Of a stretch of 64,000 nucleotides of DNA, positions 8,801-16,218 are shown piece by piece. The stretch's first letter is position 1. Every line of letters begins with the position of its first letter. The position numbers and the translations under genes were made by a program. The stretch covers positions 1 to 64,000 of the forward strand of contig NZ_JBNFTW010000006.1 of NCBI RefSeq assembly GCF_049943955.1. The letters are read 5' to 3'. This DNA comes from Desulfosporosinus sp049943955. GTDB taxonomy: Bacteria; Bacillota; Desulfitobacteriia; Desulfitobacteriales; Desulfitobacteriaceae. The notes under the pieces are model-generated. The model had not been told where the DNA came from. It made no database searches and saw nothing but the letters and a program-made list of their open reading frames with translations.

Positions 8801-10263
8801 AAAACAGTATATTCCTTATAACAATCGACCTTATCCCAGCTTAGTAAAATGGATCCTCCTGATTCACTTATTGAAAGAAATGGGTTGTTTGAAGTTGGGG
8901 ATGTGCTGCCTCCATAACCACCACTGCTAACACTTAATACTGTAATTTTTCTGGAAATTGTCTTCGTTACATCACCAATTTGGGCTTCAACAGTAACAGT
9001 ATAGTCTCCAGCTGTATTTGGTAAAGTCCAAGTATTTGTTGCCCCACTCTTATTAGCTAATGTACCTCCAGTTGCAGACCAGGCAAATGTAACATCACTT
9101 TTGTTCGATTTAACTTCTAACGATACTTGTGTGCTCGGATTAAAATTTGATAGGGAGGATTGTGAATTATTTACCCAATTTAGAGTTAATGAATTACTAT
9201 TAATATTTTTTAACGAATTGACTATATCATCCGAAACTACAGCTTTACCTCCCAGAATATAAACAGTACTAATATTATCTTTAATGGTGCATAAATAGTT
9301 TGATACATTGGAAGGTATATTTGTATCAACCAAAAGTAACGAACTGTTAGCCTGAGCTGCCATAACACCACCTGCTAAAGCATCAGGAAAATTAAGTCCT
9401 GTGGCTAAGAATAAGTGATTATTATCTGTTTTTAAACCTTGAGCTACAGCTATTGCTGTCTCGTATCGATCATTACCCCAATAACGAGTTGGATTCATAT
9501 TGTATTCTTTCAAACTTTCTTCTAACCTTTCAGAGATAACCGCCTTTCCGCCAATTATATAAGTAGAAGTTACATTCAAATCTTGTAATGCTTTTAAAGT
9601 CTCTGTAGGTAATTCATTTGTTTCTGTTAGAAGGATGGGCACATCATTGTAAGCCGCCCAACTGGATACAGCTAAAGCATCTGGGAAATTTTCTCCGTAG
9701 GCTAATACTGCTTTTCCATTGCTGAAGCCTAGTTCCTGAGCTATTAATGACGCGGTGTCGTACCGATCTACTCCACCTAGTCTTTTCACATCACGACCTT
9801 TATCCTTTAATTCACTTTCTACCGTTTCGGGTATTACTACTGGCCCCCCTAAAATGTAAATCTTTTGAGGGTTAAGTCGGATAATTTCCGCCTCAGTATC
9901 CTTATTTAAACTAGTTCCATCTGTTAACAACAACGGCGCGTTGAGCTTATGCGCAAGAGGAACCCCTGCTAACGCATCTGGAAAATCATTTCCTCTTGCC
10001 AGTATTACTGTTCCTGATCCTTGAGGATACATTTGCTTTGATATTGCAATTGCTGTTTGATACCGATCATTGCCTGCTATCCTTTCAATTTTAGTTTCTT
10101 TTGTTACCGCTACATTCTTTCCATCATTTTGAACTTGATCTGCAAAAGCAGGCGAAATTGTCCACGGAATCATCAAAATGCACAAAACAACAGCGATAAT
10201 TTGTTGAAAAGAACCATGAATCCCACCCTTTTTTTTAAATGTTTTACTCTTTTTTAGTACCAT
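5803..10263 (-). CDS. Giant cell-wall protein: CWB2 x3, Ig/FN3-like, Ca-binding repeats, VWA and lipase domains
   Basis: A 1486-residue exported protein. Domains in order: signal peptide ending at AFA (about residue 41); three cell-wall-binding type 2 repeats (about 60-350; ERIAGNDRYQTA, RLGGVDRYDTA, YWGNDRYETA), which bind anionic wall polymers; Ig-like and FN3-like domains (about 360-540); thrombospondin-3-like calcium repeats DxDxDGLxD (about 550-690); a von Willebrand A domain (about 835-1025) with MIDAS start DTTGSMG; more calcium repeats (about 1053-1105); and an alpha/beta hydrolase (about 1119-1480) with oxyanion LLHGRTDN and nucleophile elbow AHSMGG, as in triacylglycerol lipases. 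ATG 10263 is chosen because AAAGG lies 9 nt upstream. The leader carries a c-di-GMP riboswitch, pointing to control by motile/sessile state. Likely role, by inference: a wall-anchored adhesin-esterase. Confidence 0.85.
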   Translation of the reverse strand: MVLKKSKTFKKKGGIHGSFQQIIAVVLCILMIPWTISPAFADQVQNDGKNVAVTKETKIERIAGNDRYQTAIAISKQMYPQGSGTVILARGNDFPDALAGVPLAHKLNAPLLLTDGTSLNKDTEAEIIRLNPQKIYILGGPVVIPETVESELKDKGRDVKRLGGVDRYDTASLIAQELGFSNGKAVLAYGENFPDALAVSSWAAYNDVPILLTETNELPTETLKALQDLNVTSTYIIGGKAVISERLEESLKEYNMNPTRYWGNDRYETAIAVAQGLKTDNNHLFLATGLNFPDALAGGVMAAQANSSLLLVDTNIPSNVSNYLCTIKDNISTVYILGGKAVVSDDIVNSLKNINSNSLTLNWVNNSQSSLSNFNPSTQVSLEVKSNKSDVTFAWSATGGTLANKSGATNTWTLPNTAGDYTVTVEAQIGDVTKTISRKITVLSVSSGGYGGSTSPTSNNPFLSISESGGSILLSWDKVDCYKEYTVLRKINSSTYSAIAGNIVENSYKDIQLNASGVYKYKLQAIKNDNSIVESNEVSSFVIDGIVSAGQTDSDNDGLPDDYEKKIASDPNNPDTDNDGLPDGYEVSVLGTDPTKTDSNDNGTSDALEDFDSDGLNNLNEYLNNTNPFKSDTDGDGLSDNDEINVYKTNPLMTDTDGDQLSDGSEIKLGFDPLMQDTDGNGTIDSLEKTTQKVDLSRYSVGLLTDDNPVKPDISITSAGDINNDIIVNDDINDPLLVNNRAIVGHPIDVHFDKKFDHATITFTLDKNQLSDSYINNYSIFWLDDEGKMNQVKTTIDPINNSLSAEVTHFSRYMVINVKKIFADMGSNDGTVNGQADIVFCVDTTGSMGDNIENVKNNIASFVTNLNSAKVSLHLGLVDYKDITCDGLDSTKVHKDVKDEWYTDVDKFKDELSKLGASGGGDTPECAVDALETTRQMSFRTNATKFIILVTDANYKVNNNFGIPSMDEEISKLKSDNIIVSVIGDPYDQADYENLYIDTNGIFGDIYSDFSDLLDTLKDKIASTVNDGYWICLANLENVKLLKAPEATDLSTDSDSDGIPDSQELLTCEPTDLVIDMPFLPDPTTIKVYSFKSNPANADTDGDGYNDSKDLNPLIPFKTPVMLLHGRTDNTYACFGVQTNLYAYGHNLNNEYGSDLDSSGTWSFTDYKAQEITNIVNSDGSKTLQENIGYELEWKGYKPNKNLFAFNYPNQDMVYLNAEKFKGYIESLLNHMSDDDLAGYIYPTINDQLTHNAKFNIIAHSMGGLVSRYYIENLGGSDNVNKLITIDTPHWGSGEADLSEWTPLFIPCDVDLDPSAKIYGGTGFESSEKWYYNAKGNYAVTHQTDQTKIENSPGDKYYFIAGYDDVGPEFLPDDLKDKTLSFDVNLDSSNFTNFRNSIAEGFYAKYGHRDDIVFDFTMIGGDNVVNNQSQFGIRFPSDEERTGLVPVNKTSMTIDTIFGHWVQNNFHSQNQHRIETINKVIDYINN

Positions 10264-10337
10264 TCCTCTCATCCTTTCTTCTCTTGAATATCTCATTGTT
10301 TTGAGTTTTCTACTATCCAATTAATTTGAACGCAAAA

Positions 10338-10367
10338 AAATAAGACCGCCTAATTTAGCAGTCGAAC
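10338..10367 (-). terminator. Terminator forming the expression platform of the c-di-GMP riboswitch
   Basis: Leftward, GACTGCT pairs with GGCGGTC (7 bp with G-U pairs, 7-nt loop) and is followed by TTATTTTTTT. It lies between the riboswitch aptamer and the start codon at 10263, where a transcription-attenuation platform is expected. The first bases of the stem overlap the 3' strand of the aptamer's closing helix, so the two could compete. Confidence 0.7.
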
Positions 10368-10446
10368 TATCATAGCACCCAACAGTACCGTAGACTTCCA
10401 ACTTTGCGTCCCAACTTTTCAGTTGGTTTGCCCAGGTTCACAGTTA
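10362..10446 (-). promoter_or_regulatory. Cyclic-di-GMP-I (GEMM-I) riboswitch aptamer
   Basis: The leftward leader of the surface-protein gene carries the hallmark order of the c-di-GMP-I class: GGGCAAACC, a 6-bp hairpin CCAACT-GAAA-AGTTGG closed by a GNRA tetraloop (tetraloop at 10417-10420), then GGGACGCAAAG, and a second irregular hairpin including GTCTACGGTACTG and GGTGCTATGA. The outer strands (GAAC near 10437 and GTTC near 10365) can close the junction. These match the Vc2 riboswitch layout. GEMM-I relatives that sense cGAMP share this fold, so ligand identity is inferred from the class. Confidence 0.88.
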
Positions 10447-10774
10447 TTTAAATGTTCACAATTTACTCACAATCTAGGTATAACTATAATATTTAATAGC
10501 GAACATTGTCTACCATTTTTATCCAACATGTTTTTCTGAATAAATCCAATTTATTGAATTTTGAGCATGTTTCTGCACACTTTTTGTTTCTTTCGACTGC
10601 GAAATTTTTCAATTATATTAAATTAACCACAGGTCATAACTAAACCTCAAGGTATCCATTGTATGTAATCAGATCATAAAGAGCCGCGGTCAGTCCCTAA
10701 AGCATTTGAAAAAATAATTAATTTTAGGATAAATAACGCGATACGTTATTGGTTAACACCACTCCGCAAAGGTC

Positions 10775-10950
10775 GCGTTGGCACCAAAAACCGAAAAAGC
10801 CCCTCACAACGATTCGTAGATGATTCTGTCAATGTAGATCCCTTAAATCACAATATTGATATTCCGGTGCTTGCTCGCATTCAATTCCATGAGTGCCGAC
10901 ATAAAAGCCGCTCAAAAACTTGAATCTTTATTTCAACGCAAAAAGAGCAT
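10775..10950 (+). pseudogene. Remnant of a tyrosine recombinase (phage-type integrase)
   Basis: Between 10447 and 11078 there is no intact gene. Two rightward fragments resemble tyrosine recombinases: APKTEKAPHNDS at about 10780-10817 (compare the beta-strand P-K-T-x-x-S-R of integrases) and IQFHECRHK at about 10879-10905 (compare box II F-H-D-L-R-H-T). A short shifted-frame stretch DIKAAQKL follows, as in the segment after box II. Stops and frameshifts interrupt it. Its position beside tRNA-Lys fits an old element that inserted at the tRNA. Similarity is short, so confidence is low. Confidence 0.35.
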
Positions 10951-10956
10951 AAAAAG

Positions 10957-10980
10957 AACAGGCTTGAATGCCTGTTTTTC
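10957..10980 (+). terminator. Intrinsic terminator hairpin
   Basis: AACAGGC pairs with GCCTGTT around a 6-nt loop, with a T-run on the right and an A-run on the left. It follows the integrase-like debris and probably was its terminator; it could act in both directions. Confidence 0.55.
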
Positions 10981-11078
10981 TTTCCTCCATAGGTATTGTT
11001 AAGTTTATTGGGGATTCTTTTGGTCATACGTCCCAAAATGTCCCCAAACGCCAGTTTAATACATTAACTGTATAAATC

Positions 11079-11101
11079 AAAAACCCGCAATTGCTTGCGG
11101 G
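11079..11101 (-). terminator. Terminator of the tRNA-Lys transcript
   Basis: Leftward, CCCGCAA pairs with TTGCGGG and is followed by TTTTT. It lies 14 nt beyond the CCA end of the tRNA gene. Confidence 0.75.
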
Positions 11102-11114
11102 AGTAAAGCCTATT

Positions 11115-11190
11115 TGGTGCGCCACCGCGGGATCGAACCGCGGACCTGCCGATTAAGAGTCGGATGCTCTACCAGCTGAGCTAGTGGCGC
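11115..11190 (-). tRNA. tRNA-Lys (anticodon CTT)
   Basis: The leftward 76-nt cloverleaf has acceptor GCGCCAC/GTGGCGC, D arm GCTCAGCTGGTAGAGC, anticodon loop CTCTTAA giving CTT, T arm CCGCGGTTCGATCCCGCGG and an encoded CCA. CTT reads AAG lysine codons. The tRNA is flanked by integrase-like debris on its 3' side. Confidence 0.95.
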
Positions 11191-11300
11191 AATAACAACA
11201 ATAATTAGTATACTCATGTTCCTAATGATAGTCAAGCTTTTTTTTAAAACTAGTTTTGTTTATCCCATACCTACCCTTTTCAATCCGCTTTCGCTTTATC

Positions 11301-12704
11301 TTAGCAATGCTCAGGGTCACTTGCGATATTTAAGATCGCCTGGGCATAAACTTTGGTCGTTAACAGCACGTTATTGATAGAAATATATTCATCAGCACAA
11401 TGTATCACTTCAGGTTCACCTGGGAAAACAGGACCAAAAGCCACGCCCTGAGGGAGCGCTTTAGCATACGTTCCTCCGCCAATAGCAAAAGCGTATGGTT
11501 CGAGACCAGTTACATCTGCATAGGCTTTCAACAGTGATTTCACTAGTTCACTATCCTTGGGAACATGATGAGCTTTTTGATGGCTAAGAATTTCTAAAGT
11601 AAATCCCTCACCCCGAATAATTTTTTCGATCGGCTGCAAAACATCTTCTTGCTTGTATGTTACAGGATAGCGAATATCAAGAACAAAGCGCAGGTGATCC
11701 GAAGCCAATTCAAAGATTCCCAGGTTAAGAGATAATTGACCAGAGGGTTCGTCTCTGAAAGCAATGCCAAATCCTTCTCCGAAGAAGCCTTTTCCCGGAT
11801 ACATTAACATGAACTCAAGAATTTGTTGCTCCGCAGAAGTTAGAGGCAATTGCTGCAAATATTTCATGGCAAAGATAACGGCATTCTTTCCTTTCTCCGG
11901 AAGACTGCCATGAGCTCCTATCCCTTTAAAACTAATTATGATCTCCGAAGTTTCCTTTTGATTCTTGATTTCAGCCCCCACTCCCTCAGGGAAAACGAAG
12001 GAATTCAAGGACTGAACGATCAACTCATGATCAAGCCCTCGCAAAATAACTCCACAAAGGTCGGGAACAATATTTGCTCGTTCTCCCCCACGAATACTGA
12101 CAAGATGCGGTAAAGAAGCCTCAAAGGCCTTTTTTAATTCCAGATGAAGAATTCCCTTTTCGGCGTGAATCAGAGGAAATTCAGCGTCCGGTGCAAAACC
12201 AATATAGGGAACCTCTTCTTTTTTCAAATAGTAATCCATATCTGCCCAACCTGATTCCTCATCCGTACCTAAAATTAAACGAACTCGCTTATTCAAAGGG
12301 ATATTAGCATCTTTAATAGCCTTCATAGCAAATAGAGCTGCTAAAGTCGGCCCTTTATCATCCAGAGCGCCACGCCCGTAGATTTTTCCATCAACGATGG
12401 CTGCACTGTAAGGTGGAACCGACCAACCATCCCCTTCCGGTACAACGTCTAAATGTCCCAATATTCCTAAGAGATCTCCACTACCCATTTCAATATGACC
12501 CGCATATCCATCAACATTTTTAACTTCAAAGCCAAGTTCCTTTCCCAATTTCAAAGTCCAATCCAAGGCTTCTTGAATTCCAGGTCCAAAAGGAGATCCT
12601 GGGGCTGCATGAGCTGCATCCTTTACGCTCTTAATTTGAATACAATCCCGAATCGCTGAAATTATGTCTTCTTTCATTGTTTCAATTTGATGATCAAGAC
12701 GCAT
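11301..12704 (-). CDS. pepV: Dipeptidase PepV, M20 zinc metallopeptidase
   Basis: A 467-residue cytoplasmic dipeptidase of the M20A family, the usual PepV length. Zinc-site motifs are in order: GHLDVVPEG (His ligand and catalytic Asp, about residue 85), GALDDKGP (bridging Asp, about 117), DEESGW (catalytic Glu and Glu ligand, about 151) and the C-terminal His in VIHCADEYI (about 437). The lid/dimer domain lies between. PepV hydrolyses dipeptides, including beta-Ala or D-Ala-containing ones in relatives. ATG 12704 follows GGAGGAATGG. It stands alone between tRNA-Lys and the PBP gene; no operon partner is evident. Confidence 0.92.
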   Translation of the reverse strand: MRLDHQIETMKEDIISAIRDCIQIKSVKDAAHAAPGSPFGPGIQEALDWTLKLGKELGFEVKNVDGYAGHIEMGSGDLLGILGHLDVVPEGDGWSVPPYSAAIVDGKIYGRGALDDKGPTLAALFAMKAIKDANIPLNKRVRLILGTDEESGWADMDYYLKKEEVPYIGFAPDAEFPLIHAEKGILHLELKKAFEASLPHLVSIRGGERANIVPDLCGVILRGLDHELIVQSLNSFVFPEGVGAEIKNQKETSEIIISFKGIGAHGSLPEKGKNAVIFAMKYLQQLPLTSAEQQILEFMLMYPGKGFFGEGFGIAFRDEPSGQLSLNLGIFELASDHLRFVLDIRYPVTYKQEDVLQPIEKIIRGEGFTLEILSHQKAHHVPKDSELVKSLLKAYADVTGLEPYAFAIGGGTYAKALPQGVAFGPVFPGEPEVIHCADEYISINNVLLTTKVYAQAILNIASDPEHC

Positions 12705-12804
12705 GATTTACCATTCCTCCGTGTTTTTGCTTATTTCTCAACCATATCCTATCATACCTAAGGACACAGTTAAAATTGAAACTTAGGATGTCTTCTGGAA
12801 AAAA

Positions 12805-14823
12805 CTAGGGCTTTAAAGGCGAAAACTTGATTTCAATTATTGTCCCTTTGTTTACTATATTGCCGGCCTGAGGATTTTGTTGAATCACGAGACCGCTCCC
12901 GGTAAAATTGAAATGCAGCCCGGATTTTGCCAGTTCATCCCCAGCTTCACGTATTGTCATTCCTGTTAAATCCGGAATAATAACTTCTCCGTTCCCCGGT
13001 GATCGTTTGGGAATTATCGGTTTTGGCAAAGGCCGGATCGGAGAATCATCCGCTGTAAAAGGTATGATGCTTGGGGTATTCTGGGCTGCAGGAATACCGT
13101 AATATTGAAGTACACCTTCAATTATTGCCTTTGCCGGAGGGCCTCCTAAAGTTCCGCCTTGATGCCCTTCCTCACCTTTTGGAGTATCAATAATAACCAA
13201 GACTGCGATTTTGGGATTCTCGGCAGGAGCAAAGGCAACAAATGAAGCTATGAAGTCTGTTGCAGAATATCCCCCGGTACTGGGATCTACTTTTTGCGCT
13301 GTTCCGGTTTTACCTGCAACCCTAATCCCGGGAATTTGAGCGAGGTGGCCAGTTCCAGCAGTTACAACTTGTTCAAGAATATTCGTCATTTGTGTCGCCG
13401 TTGTCCGAGATACCACTTGGCGTATGGGAATTGGCTTTTGCTGTTGAATTACTTCTCCCTCGGGTGTTTTAACGGCATCTACGATATACGGACGATATAA
13501 GGTTCCTCCATTGGCAACAGCCGATATTGCAGTTAATAATTGAATAGGTGTCACTAAATTAGCTTGTCCAAAAGACATAGTTGCCAATTCCAAATCTCGC
13601 ACATTCTCTCGAGGAACAAGCAAACCACGTTCCTCACCTGATACATCAATTCCGGTTTTTGAGCCAAAGCCAAAGGCCTTTAAATATGTATAGAAAGTAC
13701 TTTTGCTTAGTTTTAGTCCAACCTGAGCTAAGACAACATTCGAGGACAATTGCATGCCTTCAGTAAGGGTAGGATTACCATGTGGTTTTTGATCAGAATC
13801 CCAGTTCGTGATTAAACGAGGGCCTACTCGCAAATATCCCGGATCAGGAAATGTCTCATCTGTAGATATAACGCCTTCTTCTAAAGCACTGCAGCCGGTG
13901 ATAATTTTAAATGTGGAACCTGGTTCATAAGACATACTAATCGCCAGGTTTCGTCGTTCTTCCGGCGATGACGTAAGGTAATTTGTAGGATCGAAGGTCG
14001 GACGTGAACCTAAGCCTAAAATACGACCGCTCATTGGATCCATGGCTAAAATCGTCACTCTGTCAGCCTTTGTACTTTGCTGCAAATGATCTAATTGTTG
14101 TTCGATCAAATATTGAATTGTTGAGTCTAAGGTAAGAACTAAACAATTGCCCGGACGAGAAGGATTATTTTGGTCAATTGTCTCAATGATAGAACGTGCT
14201 CGAGTGTCCTGCTCCAAAGACTGAAAACCAGGCATGCCAAATAAAACTTTATCATAATAAGACTCAATACCTTCGGCGCCATGTCCCCCCAAATTAACGA
14301 TTCCTAGAGCTGAAGCGGCTAAGCTTCCCATGGGATAAACTCGTTTTTCTTCTTCATTCATTCCGACTCCTGGAATTTTCAAAGCCATAACTTGATTAGC
14401 TTTCTGTAGATCCACTTGATGAGCGAGGCTAACCCACGATAATTTTTTATTAAGTTTATCAAGAATGTTTTCGGCATTAAGATCTAAGATTTCCGCAAGC
14501 TCTTGAGCCACTTGTTCTTTGGTATTGCTGAATTTCTTCTGAGCTATTAGGTTCCTTAGAGTATTCGGATCTGCATAGATTTCTTTAACAGGAACGCTCT
14601 GGGCTAAAACGTTCCCCTGAGCATCATAAATTGAACCACGTTTAGGCTGAAGACGTTTATCTGCAGTTCTGCGTTCAATTCCTTTAGCTTGTAGATCGGA
14701 TGCTTGTATAACTTGAAGAACAAGCAGTCTCCCTACAACCAAGACGATTAGAAGAAAAATTCCGGCATATACCCAATAATCTCGTGAAAAATAATGTCTA
14801 ACATTTTTCTTCCCTTTCACCAA
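12805..14823 (-). CDS. SpoVD/FtsI-type class B penicillin-binding protein with one PASTA domain
   Basis: A 672-residue class B PBP (D,D-transpeptidase) that cross-links peptidoglycan at the division septum or in spore cortex. It has one N-terminal membrane anchor (about residues 14-34), a dimerisation/pedestal region, and a transpeptidase domain with the three active-site motifs STFK (about 303), SSN (about 358) and KTGT (about 506). One PASTA domain follows at about 607-672, after a Pro-rich linker. The start is TTG 14823 or GTG 14820 after GGAG. FtsI/SpoVD genes usually sit in the dcw/mur cluster; this one is isolated, so it is probably a paralogue, and SpoVD versus a vegetative PBP2 cannot be decided here. 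Confidence 0.88.
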   Translation of the reverse strand: MVKGKKNVRHYFSRDYWVYAGIFLLIVLVVGRLLVLQVIQASDLQAKGIERRTADKRLQPKRGSIYDAQGNVLAQSVPVKEIYADPNTLRNLIAQKKFSNTKEQVAQELAEILDLNAENILDKLNKKLSWVSLAHQVDLQKANQVMALKIPGVGMNEEEKRVYPMGSLAASALGIVNLGGHGAEGIESYYDKVLFGMPGFQSLEQDTRARSIIETIDQNNPSRPGNCLVLTLDSTIQYLIEQQLDHLQQSTKADRVTILAMDPMSGRILGLGSRPTFDPTNYLTSSPEERRNLAISMSYEPGSTFKIITGCSALEEGVISTDETFPDPGYLRVGPRLITNWDSDQKPHGNPTLTEGMQLSSNVVLAQVGLKLSKSTFYTYLKAFGFGSKTGIDVSGEERGLLVPRENVRDLELATMSFGQANLVTPIQLLTAISAVANGGTLYRPYIVDAVKTPEGEVIQQQKPIPIRQVVSRTTATQMTNILEQVVTAGTGHLAQIPGIRVAGKTGTAQKVDPSTGGYSATDFIASFVAFAPAENPKIAVLVIIDTPKGEEGHQGGTLGGPPAKAIIEGVLQYYGIPAAQNTPSIIPFTADDSPIRPLPKPIIPKRSPGNGEVIIPDLTGMTIREAGDELAKSGLHFNFTGSGLVIQQNPQAGNIVNKGTIIEIKFSPLKP

Positions 14824-14920
14824 AAATGCTCCATCCTCCTCAACTATCTATAACCGCAATGGATATGCACTCATTATCTAAAATAACATAAGCTATATAA
14901 AACTGAAAGGAGTTATTACT

Positions 14921-15088
14921 ATGAATAGCCCTCAAGAAATTGCAACCCGAATCACCGAGGCTTGGTTAAATGCCTTTGCCACAATAACTAAAGAATTAGG
15001 TCATGTCGACCAACATATTCCTACTCCCCAAGAAGTGAGTGAATTCTTTACTGAGATTCATCGAACCGCCCAAAAGACGAATACATAG
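14921..15088 (+). CDS. Small conserved-looking protein, 55 aa
   Basis: A short frame with a strong ribosome binding site (GAAAGGAG, 9 nt before ATG) and a clean TAG stop. The product begins MNSPQEIATRITEAWLNAFA and looks like two amphipathic helices, with no Cys, signal peptide or membrane segment. It lies between the divergent PBP promoter and a long hairpin that could terminate it. The good ribosome site and balanced composition favour a real gene. Function unknown. Confidence 0.6.
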   Translation: MNSPQEIATRITEAWLNAFATITKELGHVDQHIPTPQEVSEFFTEIHRTAQKTNT

Positions 15089-15107
15089 GAATTGATTACT
15101 AACATCA

Positions 15108-15178
15108 AAGAGCTTACGCTTTCTTAACTAACGATGGCAATTAATTAAAGCCACCTCGCTAAGAAACCGCAAGCTCTT
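15108..15178. other. Long imperfect inverted repeat between convergent genes
   Basis: The arms at 15108-15127 and 15159-15178 (AAGAGCTTacgcTTTCTTA against its complement) pair over about 18 of 20 positions around a 31-nt loop. It lies between the 55-aa gene (rightward) and the rhomboid gene (leftward). There is no long T-run, so it may be a weak terminator or a structured RNA element. Confidence 0.45.
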
Positions 15179-15233
15179 GATAATAGTTTGTCCTTAGATG
15201 GGTGGAAACTATGCTTGTAAGAAAGAGGTATTT

Positions 15234-16202
15234 TTATGAAAGTTTGGTACTCTTAGGTTGCGCGAAGGTTTTCCAGGAGAAAATGAGACCCATTAACATT
15301 CCAGTAAAAAGTCCTCCTAAATGCGCAAAATTATCAATTCCCGGCTGCCAAAAGCCAAAGCCAAGGTTTACCAAAATAACAATCACAAGGTTCATTCCCA
15401 GACCGGATTTCCACAGATACGGTCGTTTGTAAATAAAAAGCAACTGGGCTCCTAAGAGGCCCATAATTGCCCCTGAAGCGCCCGCCGAAAGAGCCGGCGA
15501 AAACAAAAAGCTCGCTAATGATCCTCCCAGACCGCTTAACATATAAATTGCAAAATACTTTCCATGCCCATAACTTTGTTCCGTCACAGGCCCTAATGCC
15601 CATAAAGCATATAAATTGAAAGCTAGATGCAGGATGCCAATATGAATAAACATCGAGGTCAATAAGCGCCACACTTGACCCGCTTGAATTAGAGAATTAA
15701 CTTTAGCGCCGAAGGTGATTAAGACATCTGGATTTGTTGACCCACCTGCTAAAGTCAGAAGCAAAAAAACTATGACATTAACTCCCAACAGAACATAAGT
15801 AAAATAAGGCGTCGATAGCTTTGGAGATTGAGGTTCAACATTCAGCGTAATTGGAGTTCCGCTGGCAATTTGCTGCAACATATTGGGAATATCCCGCTTT
15901 TTCGTCGGTGGAAAAGGAAATAGATTCCCCATTTCCAGATCCCAATACCATAATTGGATACCCGGAAAACGATGTTTCTTTAACTGCGCTGAATCAAACC
16001 CTGTGGGACAAAAAACAATTGCGTCCCAGAGTGGAATATTAAATTCAGAGATCTTAATCATTATATCATCGGGCATCTCATTTATATATCCAAAGATAAG
16101 ACCTCGCGGCTGAGAGTCAGAGACAGCACAAAACCAGTTTCCCGCTAGAGTGCCTACATTCCAGCCTGACCGTTTTAAACTATCAATAATTTTTTCAACC
16201 AT
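15234..16202 (-). CDS. Rhomboid-family intramembrane serine protease
   Basis: A 322-residue protein with an N-terminal soluble domain (about residues 1-125) and a C-terminal six-helix rhomboid domain. The catalytic serine is in GASGAIMG (about residue 241) and the catalytic histidine in FAHLGGLFTG (about 291); the rhomboid loop motif W-R-L-L-T is present near residue 180. Rhomboids cleave membrane proteins within or near their transmembrane segments. The start ATG follows AAGGAG. It lies 16 nt after larC on the same strand, so it is probably transcribed with the lar genes, though no functional link is known. Confidence 0.9.
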   Translation of the reverse strand: MVEKIIDSLKRSGWNVGTLAGNWFCAVSDSQPRGLIFGYINEMPDDIMIKISEFNIPLWDAIVFCPTGFDSAQLKKHRFPGIQLWYWDLEMGNLFPFPPTKKRDIPNMLQQIASGTPITLNVEPQSPKLSTPYFTYVLLGVNVIVFLLLTLAGGSTNPDVLITFGAKVNSLIQAGQVWRLLTSMFIHIGILHLAFNLYALWALGPVTEQSYGHGKYFAIYMLSGLGGSLASFLFSPALSAGASGAIMGLLGAQLLFIYKRPYLWKSGLGMNLVIVILVNLGFGFWQPGIDNFAHLGGLFTGMLMGLIFSWKTFAQPKSTKLS

Positions 16203-16218
16203 ACTATCTCCTTAGGTT

